This document shows, piece after piece, positions 51,075 through 60,112 of a DNA stretch of 64,000 bases; within the stretch, counting starts at the first letter, position 1, and the number at the start of each line of letters is the position of its first letter. The position numbers and the translations under genes were made by a program. The notes beneath the pieces were generated by a model. The model saw only the letters and a program-made list of their open reading frames with translations. It was not told the DNA's origin and made no database searches. Source of the DNA: Archangium violaceum Cb vi76 (GTDB lineage Bacteria; Myxococcota; Myxococcia; Myxococcales; Myxococcaceae); assembly GCF_000733295.1 (NCBI RefSeq), contig NZ_JPMI01000055.1, positions 49,129 through 113,128 of the forward strand. Direction: 5' to 3'.

Positions 51075-52166
51075 TCACCCCTTCGGGTTGGCCACCAGGT
51101 CGAAGTCCGGAATGTGCTCGCGCATGTACTCGCGCATCCGGTTGATGAGCGCCGCTTCGATCTGCCTCGCCCGCTCGCGGCTCACCCCGTACTTGTCTCC
51201 GATGTCCTGGAGCGTCAGCGGCTCGTCGGCGACCAGCCGGTTCTCGAAGATGTAGCGCTCCTTGCCCTCCAGCGACTTCGCGAACTCCTGCATCTTCTCG
51301 CGGAACAACGCCTTGAGCTGCTCGTTGCCCAGCCGCTCCTCGGCGCCCACCGATGAGGACGGCAGGAAGCGGTCCGCCCGCGTCGCCCCCGAATCGTCCC
51401 CTCCCACCGGCGCGTCCAGCGACATCTCGTCGTGGCCCAGCCGCTGGTCCATCTCCACCACATCCTGCTCGGTGACGTTGAGGCGCTCGGCCAGCATCTT
51501 CGGCGTCACCTCGAACCCCTGCGCCATCAACTTGTCCTGCTCCTGGCGCAACTTGAAGAAGAGCTTCCGCTGGGCTTCCGTCGTCCCCAGCTTCACCATC
51601 TTCCAGTTGTCCATGATGTAACGCAGGATGTAGGCGCGTATCCACCATGCGGCGTAGGAGCTGAGCTTCACCCCGCGCTCGGGATCGTACTTCTTCACGG
51701 CCTGCATCAGCCCGATGTTGCCCTCCTGCACCAAATCCAGCAGGGACAGGGGGTTGCGGTGGTACTCGTGGGCCAACTTCACCACCAGTCTCAGGTTGGC
51801 CGCCACCAGGCGGTAGGCCGCCTTCACGTCCCCCGTGTCCCGGAAGTGCCTGGCCAGGGACACCTCCTCCTCGCGGGAGAGCAGGGGGTGGCGCTGCACC
51901 TCGTTCATGTACGCCTGGAGGGGGTCGGTCCGGGCCAGCCCCGCCTCCCCCGCCTTCACCAGGGCCGCCCTGGGGGGGCTGGGAACCTCCTCCACCTCGG
52001 CCTCCACCTCCTCCAGCTCCTCGGGGGCGGGCTCCAGAGCATCCGGTTCCGGCTCGGCGGATTCGGCCTCCTCGACCTCGGCCTCCTCGGGGGGCGGGGC
52101 AGCGGCGGGCCGCTTCGCCCGGGTCCGGGTCCCTGTTCCTCCCGTCTTCTTCCTCCCAATCGCCAT
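51075..52166 (-). CDS. RpoH-like sigma-70-family factor
   Basis: Alternative sigma factor of 363 aa. Region 1.2/2 is intact (DPLQAYMNEVQRHPLLSREE, NLRLVVKLAHEYHRNPLSLL, DLVQEGNIGLMQAVKKYDP, and the promoter-melting RGVKLSSYAAWWIRAYILRY) and region 4 has LTLQDIGDKYGVSRERARQI. The NWKMVKLGTTEAQRKLFF stretch is typical of the sigma-32 (RpoH) group. Residues 1-80 are an extra Lys/Arg then Glu/Pro-rich extension not found in enteric RpoH. The ATG at 52166 has AAGGA upstream. It is divergent from the DEAD-box helicase; 69 bases separate the starts, so the two share a control region. Likely stress or developmental role. Confidence 0.93.
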   Translation of the reverse strand: MAIGRKKTGGTGTRTRAKRPAAAPPPEEAEVEEAESAEPEPDALEPAPEELEEVEAEVEEVPSPPRAALVKAGEAGLARTDPLQAYMNEVQRHPLLSREEEVSLARHFRDTGDVKAAYRLVAANLRLVVKLAHEYHRNPLSLLDLVQEGNIGLMQAVKKYDPERGVKLSSYAAWWIRAYILRYIMDNWKMVKLGTTEAQRKLFFKLRQEQDKLMAQGFEVTPKMLAERLNVTEQDVVEMDQRLGHDEMSLDAPVGGDDSGATRADRFLPSSSVGAEERLGNEQLKALFREKMQEFAKSLEGKERYIFENRLVADEPLTLQDIGDKYGVSRERARQIEAALINRMREYMREHIPDFDLVANPKG

Positions 52167-52235
52167 GAGGAGTTCCTTAAGCAAAGTGAGCCGATTGTTG
52201 CCAGAGCCTAATGCAGGGGTTATGCCCCAAGCTTG

Positions 52236-54665
52236 ATGAGCGACATCCAATCTCCGGAGCAGCCGGAAACCACTGCCGAAGCCCCGTCGCGCCCCGCCGA
52301 GTACGTCGCGGACGTCAGCTTCGATGACCTGAACCTGTCCGAGCCCCTCCGTCGCGGCATCGCGGACCGTGGCTATACCAACCCCACCCCTGTCCAGGCC
52401 AAGGCCTTTGGCCCCGTCATGGCGGGCAGGGATCTCATCGTGCGCAGCAAGACCGGCACCGGCAAGACGGCCGCCTTCGGCCTGCCCCTGCTGGAGAAGA
52501 TTTCCGCCGAGGACAAGAAGGTGCGAGCCCTCATCCTCTGCCCCACCCGCGAGCTGGCGCTCCAGGTGTCCGAGGAGCTGGCCGCCCTGGGCAAGCACAA
52601 GGGCGTCAAGGTCGCCGCCATCTACGGCGGTGCCTCCATGAAGCAGCAGGAGGACGCCCTCGAGGAGGGCACGCAGATCATCGTGGGCACGCCCGGCCGG
52701 GTGTTCGACCACATCAACCGCGGCAACCTCAAGCTCGAGGGCTGCACCCACGCGGTGCTGGATGAAGCCGACGAGATGCTCAACCAGGGCTTCTACGAGG
52801 AAGTCACCCGCATCCTCGACCGCCTCCCCAAGGACCGGCAGGTGCTGCTCTTCAGCGCCACGGTGCCCACGGACATCCAGAACCTGATTGCGCGTTACAC
52901 GACGAACGCGGAGACGCTGCTGCTCTCCGGCGACGTCTTCACCGTCGAGCACATCCACCACATCCGCTACGACGTGTCGGACGCGCTGCCCAAGCCGCGC
53001 AACCTCATCTACGTGCTGGAGGCGGAGGAGCCGCCCAACGCCATCATCTTCTGCAACACCCGCGACGACACGGCGCTGGTGACGGCGGTGCTCAACCGCA
53101 ACGGCTTCGACGCGGAGCTGCTCAACGGAGACCTGCCGCAGAAGGAGCGCGAGCGGGTGATGGGCAAGGTGAAGCGCGGCGAAGTGGCCTTCATGGTGGC
53201 CACGGACATCGCGGCGCGCGGTATCGACATCTCCGGCCTCGAGTACGTCATCAACTACTCGCTGCCCGAGGATCCGGCCGTGTACCTGCACCGGGTGGGC
53301 CGCACCGGCCGCATCGGCAACAAGGGCACCGCCATCAACCTCTTCTCCGGCCGCGAGCTGGCCACGTACACCACGCTGGAGAAGAAGTTCGGCATCAAGT
53401 TCGAGAAGCGCGAGATGCCCGCCCCCGAGGAGGCCATGCGCCTGTGGGCCGAGCGCCACGTGCGGGAAATCCGCGAGGCCGCCTCCGGCGCCATCTTCGA
53501 GGGCTTCCTGCCCCTGGCCGCGCAGCTCAAGGCCCGTCCGGACGCGGATGACCTGATGGCCTTCCTGCTGAAGTACTTCTTCAGCCACCTGCGCATGGAG
53601 AAGGTCCAGGCCGCCCAGCAGGCCGAGCGCGGCGAGCAGCAGGAGGCGAAGCCCGAGGGCCGCCGCAAGGAGCGTGAGCGCGACCGCGAGCGTCCCCGTG
53701 ACCGCGAGCGGGATCGGGACAAGCCGCGCCGCGAGGAGCGCCGGGAGTCCCGTGGGGAGTCCGGCGAGTCGCGTGAGCGCGGTGAGCGGGGCGACAGGCG
53801 CCGCCGTGACCGTCCCGAGCGGGGCGAGCGCGGTGGGTCCTTCGAGGCCGCCCCCGGCGAGGTGAAGCTGTGGGTCAACCTGGGCACCGAGGATGGCCTG
53901 GGGCCCGGCAGCATCGTCACCGCCCTGGAGGAGGCCGGCGCCCCCGCCAACAAGGTGGTGCGTGCCGACCTCAAGCCCGGCTTCTCCTACGTCTTCATCG
54001 CCGAGGAGGATCTGGCGGGTTTCGAGGCCCTCACCGGCAAGGCGTACAAGGAGAAGACGCTGAAGGTGGAGAAGAGCCGGCCGCGCGGCGAGCGAGATCC
54101 GAACCGGCCGCCGCCCTCTCCCGACGCCGGCCCCGGCGAGGTGAAGCTGAAGTTCAACATCGGCATGGACGATGGCCTGGACGAGGCGAAGTTCATCGCC
54201 GCCCTGGAGGCCGCTGGCGCACCGGCGGGCAAGGTGAACAAGGCGGTGCTCCGCCCCGCGTACGGCTACGCCTACGTGCCCGAGTCCGAGTCCGAGGCCT
54301 TCGAGGCGCTCACCGGCAAGCAGCACGGCGAGAAGGCGCTGAAGGTGGACAAGCACCGGCCGCGTGGCACGCGCGAGCGTCCGCCGCGCCGTGAGCGCAC
54401 CGAGCGTCCCGAGTCCACGCCCGAGGTGCCCGGCCAGGCGCGCCTGTGGGTGGGCCTGGGCCGCTCCGAGGTTCAGGACGAGGCCGCCGTCACCAGCGCG
54501 CTGGAGTCGCTGGGTGCGCCGGCGGGCAAGGTGCAGCGCGTGGAGCTCAAGCCCACGTACGCGTACGTCTTCGTCGCCGACGAGGACGTGCCGGCCTTCG
54601 AGGCCCTGAATGGCAAGCAGCACGGCGAGAAGACGCTCAAGCTGGAGCGGGCCCGCCGCCGGTAG
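52236..54665 (+). CDS. DEAD-box RNA helicase with three C-terminal RNA-binding repeats
   Basis: ATP-dependent RNA helicase of 809 aa. Helicase motifs in order: VRSKTGTGKTAAFG (motif I), CPTRELALQ, TPGRVFDHI, VLDEADEML (motif II), FSATVP, DIAARGIDI and HRVGRTGR (VI). After an Arg/Glu/Asp-rich disordered linker (about 465-540) come three tandem copies of a DbpA-type RNA-binding domain of about 85 residues (from about 548, 632 and 728), each starting with G-x-V/A-x-L and ending with GK-x-x-x-EKxLK. DbpA and CsdA have one. TTG at 52233 is possible instead of the ATG. Probably needed for ribosome assembly or mRNA turnover, as CsdA is. Confidence 0.95.
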   Translation: MSDIQSPEQPETTAEAPSRPAEYVADVSFDDLNLSEPLRRGIADRGYTNPTPVQAKAFGPVMAGRDLIVRSKTGTGKTAAFGLPLLEKISAEDKKVRALILCPTRELALQVSEELAALGKHKGVKVAAIYGGASMKQQEDALEEGTQIIVGTPGRVFDHINRGNLKLEGCTHAVLDEADEMLNQGFYEEVTRILDRLPKDRQVLLFSATVPTDIQNLIARYTTNAETLLLSGDVFTVEHIHHIRYDVSDALPKPRNLIYVLEAEEPPNAIIFCNTRDDTALVTAVLNRNGFDAELLNGDLPQKERERVMGKVKRGEVAFMVATDIAARGIDISGLEYVINYSLPEDPAVYLHRVGRTGRIGNKGTAINLFSGRELATYTTLEKKFGIKFEKREMPAPEEAMRLWAERHVREIREAASGAIFEGFLPLAAQLKARPDADDLMAFLLKYFFSHLRMEKVQAAQQAERGEQQEAKPEGRRKERERDRERPRDRERDRDKPRREERRESRGESGESRERGERGDRRRRDRPERGERGGSFEAAPGEVKLWVNLGTEDGLGPGSIVTALEEAGAPANKVVRADLKPGFSYVFIAEEDLAGFEALTGKAYKEKTLKVEKSRPRGERDPNRPPPSPDAGPGEVKLKFNIGMDDGLDEAKFIAALEAAGAPAGKVNKAVLRPAYGYAYVPESESEAFEALTGKQHGEKALKVDKHRPRGTRERPPRRERTERPESTPEVPGQARLWVGLGRSEVQDEAAVTSALESLGAPAGKVQRVELKPTYAYVFVADEDVPAFEALNGKQHGEKTLKLERARRR

Positions 54666-54672
54666 GCAGACT

Positions 54673-54693
54673 CCCTCTCCCCCTGGGAGAGGG
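54673..54693. terminator. terminator hairpin of the dispersed CCCTCTCCC family
   Basis: CCCTCTCCC-CCT-GGGAGAGGG stem-loop, starting eight bases after the helicase stop codon and followed by GGGGGTGAGGGTGTCT. Same core as the elements at 13802 and 38831. Confidence 0.65.
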
Positions 54694-54843
54694 TGGGGGT
54701 GAGGGTGTCTGCTCCCTTGCCCCCCACCCGCCGCACACGGCGAAAAACAATCGAAAATCCCATGTCGATCCCGCCGGCCCTCGTTCGACGTCAGGGTAAG
54801 AGCCCGGGAAAAACCCCGGCATCCACCCACGAAGGAGACGGCG

Positions 54844-55278
54844 ATGAAGGTCATGGTTCTGGTCAAGGCCACGAAGGACAGCGAAGCGGGCGCCATGCCG
54901 AGCACCGAGATGCTGGCGGCCATGGGGAAGTACAACGAGGAGCTGGTGAAGGCCGGCATCATGCTCGCGGGCGACGGGCTGCACCCGAGCTCCAAGGGCG
55001 CGCGCGTCCGGTTCTCCGGCCCCAAGCGGACGGTGATCGACGGGCCCTTCACCGAGACCAAGGAGTTGGTCGCCGGCTTCTGGATGTGGCAGGTGAAGTC
55101 GATGGAAGAGGCGATCGAGTGGGCCAAGCGCTGCCCCAACCCCATGCCCGGGGACAGCGAGCTCGAGCTCCGCCAGGTGTTCGAGGCGGACGACTTCGGT
55201 CCCGAGCTCACGCCCGAGCTCCGGGAGTCGGAGGAGCGTCTGGCCGCGGAGTTGGCCGCGAAGAACGCGAAGAAGTAA
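54844..55278 (+). CDS. YciI / DGPF-domain protein
   Basis: Protein of 144 aa with a YciI-like domain. The name-giving DGPF motif is present in KRTVIDGPFTETKELVAGFW. Proteins of this kind are encoded next to ECF42-type sigma factors, and one follows here 53 bases downstream on the same strand, so this is the standard pair. Biochemical function is not known; a role in antibiotic or stress response has been proposed for the pairing. Good Shine-Dalgarno (AAGGAGA) before the ATG. Confidence 0.92.
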   Translation: MKVMVLVKATKDSEAGAMPSTEMLAAMGKYNEELVKAGIMLAGDGLHPSSKGARVRFSGPKRTVIDGPFTETKELVAGFWMWQVKSMEEAIEWAKRCPNPMPGDSELELRQVFEADDFGPELTPELRESEERLAAELAAKNAKK

Positions 55279-55331
55279 CCGGGGCGTCCCCGTTCTTGCA
55301 CGGGCGGCCGAAGCTGTTCTGATCGGCCGCC

Positions 55332-56597
55332 ATGACGGCCACCGAGACGCATCGCGCGATCCACGCGGTCTGGAGGATCGAGTCGGCCCGACTCATCGCC
55401 GGTCTCACGCGGTTCGTGCGAGACGTCGGTCTGGCCGAGGAGCTCGCGCAGGACGCGCTCGTCGCCGCGCTCGAGCAGTGGCCCACGGCGGGTGTTCCGG
55501 ACAAGCCGGGCGCCTGGCTCATGGCCACCGCGAAGCGCCGGGCGATCGACCAGTTCCGCCGGAACAAGCTGCTCGAGCGCAAGCACGAGGAGCTCGGCCA
55601 CGAGCTCGAGACCGAACAGGCACCAGACCTCGAGACGGCGATCGACAATGACGTGGGCGATGATCTCCTGCGCCTCATCCTCATCTCGTGTCATCCGGTG
55701 CTCTCGACCGAGGCCCGCGTCGCGCTCACGTTGCGCCTGCTCGGAGGACTGACCACCGAGGAGATCGCCCGGGCCTTCCTGGTCCCGGAGCCCACCGTGG
55801 CCCAGCGCATCGTCCGGGCCAGGCGCACCCTCTCCGAGGCGCGCGTCCCCTTCGAGGTTCCCCGGGGGGAGGAGCTCGCCGCGAGGCTGTCCTCGGTGCT
55901 GGAGGTCCTCTACCTCGTCTTCAACGAAGGCTACTCGGCGACCGCCGGTGACGACTGGGTCCGGCCCGCGCTCTGCGAGGACGCGCTCCGTCTGGGCCGC
56001 ATCCTGGCCGAGCTCGTTCCGGAGGAGCCGGAGGTCCACGGACTGGTCGCGCTGATGGAGCTCCAGGCGTCGCGGCTGAGGGCGCGGGTGGGCCCATCGG
56101 GAGAGCCCATCCTGTTGATGGAGCAAAACCGTGCGCGCTGGGATCGCCTCCTCATCCGCCGGGGGCTCGCGGCGCTGGAGCGGGCCGGAAAGCTCGGGGG
56201 CGAGCGAGGACCCTACGTGTTGCAGGCCGCGATTGCCGCCTGTCACGCCCGAGCGCTCACGCCGGAGCAGACGGACTGGGCCCGCATCGCGGAGCTCTAC
56301 GAGGAGCTCGCCCAGCTCACGGCCTCCCCTGTGGTGGAGCTGAATCGCGCGGTCGCCGTCTCGATGGCGTCCGGTCCCGCGGCGGGACTGGAGATCGTCG
56401 ATGCGCTGAGCTCGGAGCGCGCGCTGGAGGGCTACCACCTCCTTCCGAGCGTGCGCGGGGATCTGCTCGCGAAGCTCGGACGCCTCGACGAGGCCCGTGC
56501 GGAGTTCGAGCGCGCGGCCTCGCTCACGCGCAACGTACGCGAGCGCCAGTTGCTGCTCGAACGCGCGGCCGCGTGCACCACGTCCCCGCGCGAGTGA
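55332..56597 (+). CDS. ECF42-group RNA polymerase sigma factor
   Basis: Extracytoplasmic-function sigma factor of 421 aa with the long C-terminal extension of the ECF42 group. Region 2 is at about 10-80 (RFVRDVGLAEELAQDALVAA, GAWLMATAKRRAIDQFRRNK), region 4 at about 120-175 (LTLRLLGGLTTEEIARAFLV, TVAQRIVRARRTLSE), and the DUF6596/TPR-like tail from about 180 on (EVLYLVFNEGYSATAG; VELNRAVAVSMASGPAAGLE). There is no anti-sigma gene; in this group the C-terminal tail and the DGPF partner are thought to control activity. Confidence 0.95.
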   Translation: MTATETHRAIHAVWRIESARLIAGLTRFVRDVGLAEELAQDALVAALEQWPTAGVPDKPGAWLMATAKRRAIDQFRRNKLLERKHEELGHELETEQAPDLETAIDNDVGDDLLRLILISCHPVLSTEARVALTLRLLGGLTTEEIARAFLVPEPTVAQRIVRARRTLSEARVPFEVPRGEELAARLSSVLEVLYLVFNEGYSATAGDDWVRPALCEDALRLGRILAELVPEEPEVHGLVALMELQASRLRARVGPSGEPILLMEQNRARWDRLLIRRGLAALERAGKLGGERGPYVLQAAIAACHARALTPEQTDWARIAELYEELAQLTASPVVELNRAVAVSMASGPAAGLEIVDALSSERALEGYHLLPSVRGDLLAKLGRLDEARAEFERAASLTRNVRERQLLLERAAACTTSPRE

Positions 56598-56619
56598 CCG
56601 GTCGAGGACCCGTGGATGT

Positions 56620-56878
56620 CCCCTCTCCCTCTGTGGCGTTCGCGAAGCGCAGCGAGCGCCTGCTCGTCCTGGGCGCGGACTGGAACAAGGTGGTGGACGA
56701 CGACCCGAACGACATCGGCACCCGCACCGGCCTGAAGCCGCGTGGACCCGATGAAGGCACGCGCATCGACGGCTTCTACGTGTCGCAGGTGATCAACACC
56801 AACGACCTGCACAAGCTGGCGCAGACCGGCAGCGACCACCGGCCGGTGAAGATGACCATCACCGTGCCCGCGCCGTAG
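56620..56878 (+). pseudogene. C-terminal fragment of an endonuclease/exonuclease/phosphatase protein
   Basis: About 85 codons resembling the end of the EEP (DNase I-like) fold: LLVLGADWNKVVDDDPNDIG with the metal/active Asp-x-Asn, then IDGFYVSQ and the diagnostic TGSDHRPVKMTI. The N-terminal two-thirds of the enzyme are missing: the sequence before it is the 3' end of the sigma-factor gene. An ATG at 56573 opens the frame but lies in the sigma gene. Read as a gene remnant; a shortened but real protein is less likely. Confidence 0.65.
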
Positions 56879-56967
56879 CACGGTCACTCAAAGCACTTCG
56901 CCGCCCAAGGGCTCGGAACCACCCACGGGTTCCGGGCCCTTCGTCTGTCTCCCCTCCCCCACTCGAG

Positions 56968-57453
56968 TCAGGAAGTAGGTGGCTTCGCCCGGCGGGCCCG
57001 GTGGTAGTGCGCGACGCACAGCTCCCTGGCCAGCACCGGCTTGCCACAGTCCGGCTCCTTGCAGCGCGGCGTCTCCACGGCGGGTTCCCCTCCAGGCGCC
57101 CGCACGGCGAACATCGCCTCGGCCACGGCCAGCAGCCGGTCCACCTCCGTCCGCGTCAGCTGGTGGGCCCGGGCGAACTCCACCAGCCGGTGCGCCCCCA
57201 CCGCCTCGTCCTCCTCCACCCGGAAGAGCTCCGCCAGGGGCACGCCCAGCGCCCCCGCCACCTGGACGAGCGTCTCGTAGCTGGGGCTGCGCTCGCCCCG
57301 CTCCAGCAGTGAAGCGAAGCTCACCGAGATGCCACTGAGCTCGGCGAACTCCTCCTGCGTCAGACCCCGCCGCTCCCGCAGGCCGCGAATCCGCCGGGCG
57401 AGCCCTTGCAGGTGCCCGCTCGCATCCTGGGCTGGCGGGGAACTGGAGCGCAT
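56968..57453 (-). CDS. XRE-family regulator with C-terminal Cys/His motif
   Basis: Regulator of 161 aa. The helix-turn-helix is at about 18-75 (LRERRGLTQEEFAELSGISV then SFASLLERGERSPSYETLVQ). A middle helical part follows, and the C-terminus holds a putative zinc site, CKEPDCGKPVLARELCVAHY. Start at ATG 57453; a TTG at 57459 and an ATG at 57464 (different frame) were not chosen. It is divergent from glutamate dehydrogenase, and a repeated CAACCCAT sits at its start, so it may control that gene. Confidence 0.9.
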   Translation of the reverse strand: MRSSSPPAQDASGHLQGLARRIRGLRERRGLTQEEFAELSGISVSFASLLERGERSPSYETLVQVAGALGVPLAELFRVEEDEAVGAHRLVEFARAHQLTRTEVDRLLAVAEAMFAVRAPGGEPAVETPRCKEPDCGKPVLARELCVAHYHRARRAKPPTS

Positions 57454-57456
57454 CGC

Positions 57457-57479
57457 CAACCCATGCTAGCGCAACCCAT
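57457..57479. promoter_or_regulatory. CAACCCAT direct repeat between XRE and gdh
   Basis: CAACCCAT at 57457-57464 and 57472-57479, fifteen bases start to start, lying at the very start of the XRE gene and about 65-90 bases before the gdh start. Spacing is about one and a half helical turns. Candidate operator; assigned by eye. Confidence 0.45.
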
Positions 57480-57501
57480 CTGTTAAGGTCTCGCGCCGTC
57501 G

Positions 57502-57524
57502 TCGGTCCCCTCCGGGGGAGCCGA
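57502..57524 (+). other. hairpin in the gdh leader
   Basis: TCGG-TCCCC-TCC-GGGGGA(G)-CCGA stem-loop with a single bulged G, ending 20 bases before the gdh start and just before its AGGAGA site. It could affect translation start. No T-run. Confidence 0.4.
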
Positions 57525-57544
57525 CCCAGGAGAGCACTCCGGAC

Positions 57545-58774
57545 ATGCACGCCCTCGAAGGGATTCACTACTACTTCCGCAAGGCCGCGCGCATCATGGA
57601 CGTGGGCGAGCGCATCGAGACGCTGCTCGCCACCCCCCTGCGCGAGGTCAAGGTCCAGGTCTCCATCGAGCTGGACAACGGAGAAATCCGCACCTTCATC
57701 GGCTACCGCACCCAGCACGACAACAGCCGCGGCCCCATGAAGGGCGGCCTGCGCTACCACCCCACCATCACCCAGGACGAGTGTGTGGCGCTCGCCTCGC
57801 TGATGACGTGGAAGACGGCCGTGGTGAACCTGCCCTACGGCGGCGCCAAGGGCGGCATCGCGGTGGACCCCACCCAGCTCTCCATGAAGGAGATGGAGCG
57901 GCTCACCCGCAAGTACGTGGATCAGATTCAAGACGTCATTGGTCCCACCCGCGACATCGCCGCCCCCGACGTCAACACCAACCCCCAGGTGATGGCGTGG
58001 ATCATGGACCAGTACTCGCGCTACCACGGGCACTCGCCGGCCATCGTCACCGGCAAGCCCGCCGAGCTCTACGGCACCCGGGGCCGTGACTCGGCCACGG
58101 GGCGCGGCCTGCTCTACATCACCCGGGAAATCCTCCGCGACGCGGGCATGCCCATGAAGGGCACGCGCTTCGCCATCCAGGGCTTCGGCAACGTGGGCAG
58201 CCACACCGCGCAGCTGCTGTGGCAGGACGGGGGCGTGGTGATCGCCGTGTCGGACGTGTACGGCGGCGTGTACAACCCGCAGGGCCTGGACGTCCCCGGC
58301 CTCTTCGAGCACGTGAAGCGCACCGGCACCGTCACCGGCTTCGGCGGCGGCCAGGCCTGCGCCAGCGAGGACGTGCTCTTCTCCGACTGTGACGTCCTCA
58401 TCCCCGCCGCGCTCGGTCATGCTTTGAACCGCAACAACGCCAACGCGGTGCGCGCGCGGCTCGTCATCGAGGGTGCCAACGGCCCCACGGACCCCGAGGC
58501 GGACGAGATTCTGGACAAGCGCGGCGTGCTGGTGGTGCCGGACATCCTCGCCAATGCGGGCGGTGTGACGGTCAGCTACTACGAGTGGGTGCAGAACCTG
58601 CAGCACCTCTCGTGGGAGGAGGACCGGGTGAACGCCGAGCTGGAGCGGACGATGAAGGAGGCGTACGACCGGGTGGCGCAGCTGGCGCGCTCGCGCAAGG
58701 TGACGTTGCGCACCGCGGCATTCATCCTGGCGATCGGCCGCGTGGGCAAGGCCACGGTGCTGCGCGGCATCTGA
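57545..58774 (+). CDS. gdhA: NAD(P)-dependent glutamate dehydrogenase
   Basis: Glu/Leu/Phe/Val dehydrogenase of 409 aa, most like glutamate dehydrogenase: it interconverts glutamate with 2-oxoglutarate and ammonia. Seen: GPMKGGLRYHP (substrate Lys), NLPYGGAKGGI (catalytic Lys), IAAPDVNTNPQVMAW (catalytic Asp) and the Rossmann motif GFGNVGSHTAQLL. Length and sequence favour the small hexameric GDH. Followed 84 bases later by threonine ammonia-lyase, so the pair handles amino-acid nitrogen. Regulation by the divergent XRE protein is possible. Confidence 0.93.
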   Translation: MHALEGIHYYFRKAARIMDVGERIETLLATPLREVKVQVSIELDNGEIRTFIGYRTQHDNSRGPMKGGLRYHPTITQDECVALASLMTWKTAVVNLPYGGAKGGIAVDPTQLSMKEMERLTRKYVDQIQDVIGPTRDIAAPDVNTNPQVMAWIMDQYSRYHGHSPAIVTGKPAELYGTRGRDSATGRGLLYITREILRDAGMPMKGTRFAIQGFGNVGSHTAQLLWQDGGVVIAVSDVYGGVYNPQGLDVPGLFEHVKRTGTVTGFGGGQACASEDVLFSDCDVLIPAALGHALNRNNANAVRARLVIEGANGPTDPEADEILDKRGVLVVPDILANAGGVTVSYYEWVQNLQHLSWEEDRVNAELERTMKEAYDRVAQLARSRKVTLRTAAFILAIGRVGKATVLRGI

Positions 58775-58858
58775 CAGGGCGGACGGGCAACCGGCGGCCC
58801 GGGGCGCCCTCCCCTTTCGCCCCGGCGGCGCTTCGGTTATCAGGCGCCTCACACGCCC

Positions 58859-60073
58859 ATGATCACGCTCCAGCAAATCGAAGATGCCCAGCAGCGCATC
58901 GGTGACGCCGTCTACCGCTCGCCCTGCCCGAAGTCGGAGCAGTTCAAGGAGCTCACGGACTGCGCCACGCTGAACTGCAAGATGGAGAACCTGCAGCGCA
59001 CGGGTGCCTTCAAGGAGCGGGGAGCGCTCAACAAGCTGCTCACGCTGTCGCCGGACGAGCGGGGCCGTGGCGTCATCGCCGCCTCGGCCGGCAACCACGC
59101 GCAGGGGCTCGCCTACCACGCGGGGCGCCTGGGGGTGAACACCACCATCGTCATGCCCGAGCGCACCCCGCTCATCAAGGTGACGCGCACGCGCTCGTAC
59201 GGCGCGCGGGTGGTGCTGCACGGGGCCCACTTCGACGAGGCCTACGCCGAGGCCCTGCGCATCCAGGACAAGGAGAACCGCGTCTTCGTCCACCCCTTCA
59301 ATGATCCGCTCATCATCGCGGGCCAGGGCACCATCGGGCTGGAGCTCTTCGAGCAGTGCCCGTACATGGACATGGTGGTGGTGCCCATTGGCGGCGGCGG
59401 GCTCATCTCCGGCGTGGCGTGCGCGCTCAAGGAGACCAACCCGCGCATCAAGGTGATTGGCGTGCAGGCCTCGGCCATCGCGAGCATGAAGGCCTCGGTG
59501 GACGCGGGGAAGCTGGTGGAGCTGCCGGCGGGCACCACCATCGCGGACGGCATCTCGGTGAAGCGCCCGGGCGACTACACCTTCGAGATGATCCGCCGCT
59601 ACGTGGACGACATCGTCACGGTGGACGAGGAGGAGATCGCCAACGCCATCCTGCTGCTGCTGGAGCGGGAGAAGTCGGTGGTGGAGGGCGCGGGCGCGGT
59701 GGGCCTGGCGGCGCTCATCAACGGGAAGATTCCCTCGGCGCGCGGGCGCAAGGTGGTGCTGCTGCTGTCCGGCGGCAACATCGACGTCAACCTCGTCAGC
59801 CGCATCATCGAGCGCGGCCTGGTGAAGGACGGGCGGCTGGTGCGGCTGGTGGTGCGCATGCCGGACCGGCCGGGGATGCTCGCGCGGCTCACCGCGGAGA
59901 TCGCCCAGGCGGGCGCCAACGTGGTGGAGATCTACCACAACCGCGCCTTCTCGAAGGCGGGCCTGGGCGAGGTGGCGGTGGAGGTGACGCTGGAGACGCG
60001 CGGCCGCGGCCACATCGAGGAGCTGATGGGCGGCCTGGGACAGAAGGGCTGGCAGGTCTCGGAAGAGACCTGA
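58859..60073 (+). CDS. ilvA: threonine ammonia-lyase (threonine dehydratase)
   Basis: PLP enzyme of 404 aa that turns threonine into 2-oxobutyrate and ammonia, feeding isoleucine synthesis or catabolism. The PLP Lys is in RTGAFKERGA, the Asn-containing SAGNHAQGLAYHA and the phosphate-binding glycine loop VPIGGGGLISG are intact. The C-terminal ACT-type domain (about 325-404, LVVRMPDRPGMLARLTAEIA) is a single copy, as in the TdcB/short IlvA group, so regulation may differ from E. coli IlvA, which has two. Gene symbol by similarity. Confidence 0.93.
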   Translation: MITLQQIEDAQQRIGDAVYRSPCPKSEQFKELTDCATLNCKMENLQRTGAFKERGALNKLLTLSPDERGRGVIAASAGNHAQGLAYHAGRLGVNTTIVMPERTPLIKVTRTRSYGARVVLHGAHFDEAYAEALRIQDKENRVFVHPFNDPLIIAGQGTIGLELFEQCPYMDMVVVPIGGGGLISGVACALKETNPRIKVIGVQASAIASMKASVDAGKLVELPAGTTIADGISVKRPGDYTFEMIRRYVDDIVTVDEEEIANAILLLLEREKSVVEGAGAVGLAALINGKIPSARGRKVVLLLSGGNIDVNLVSRIIERGLVKDGRLVRLVVRMPDRPGMLARLTAEIAQAGANVVEIYHNRAFSKAGLGEVAVEVTLETRGRGHIEELMGGLGQKGWQVSEET

Positions 60074-60112
60074 TTTCATTCCGGAGCGGGGGCTCGGCCA
60101 TACTCGCGGGCC

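Noticed and set aside
51075..56438. A 1787-codon frame on the minus strand through the helicase and ECF sigma genes
   Set aside because: Only its end, the sigma factor from 52166 down, is real. The rest is antisense to two well-supported genes.
58801..58823. GGGGCG/CGCCCC hairpin between gdh and ilvA
   Set aside because: Short stem with an 11-base loop in very GC-rich sequence; too likely by chance to call a terminator.
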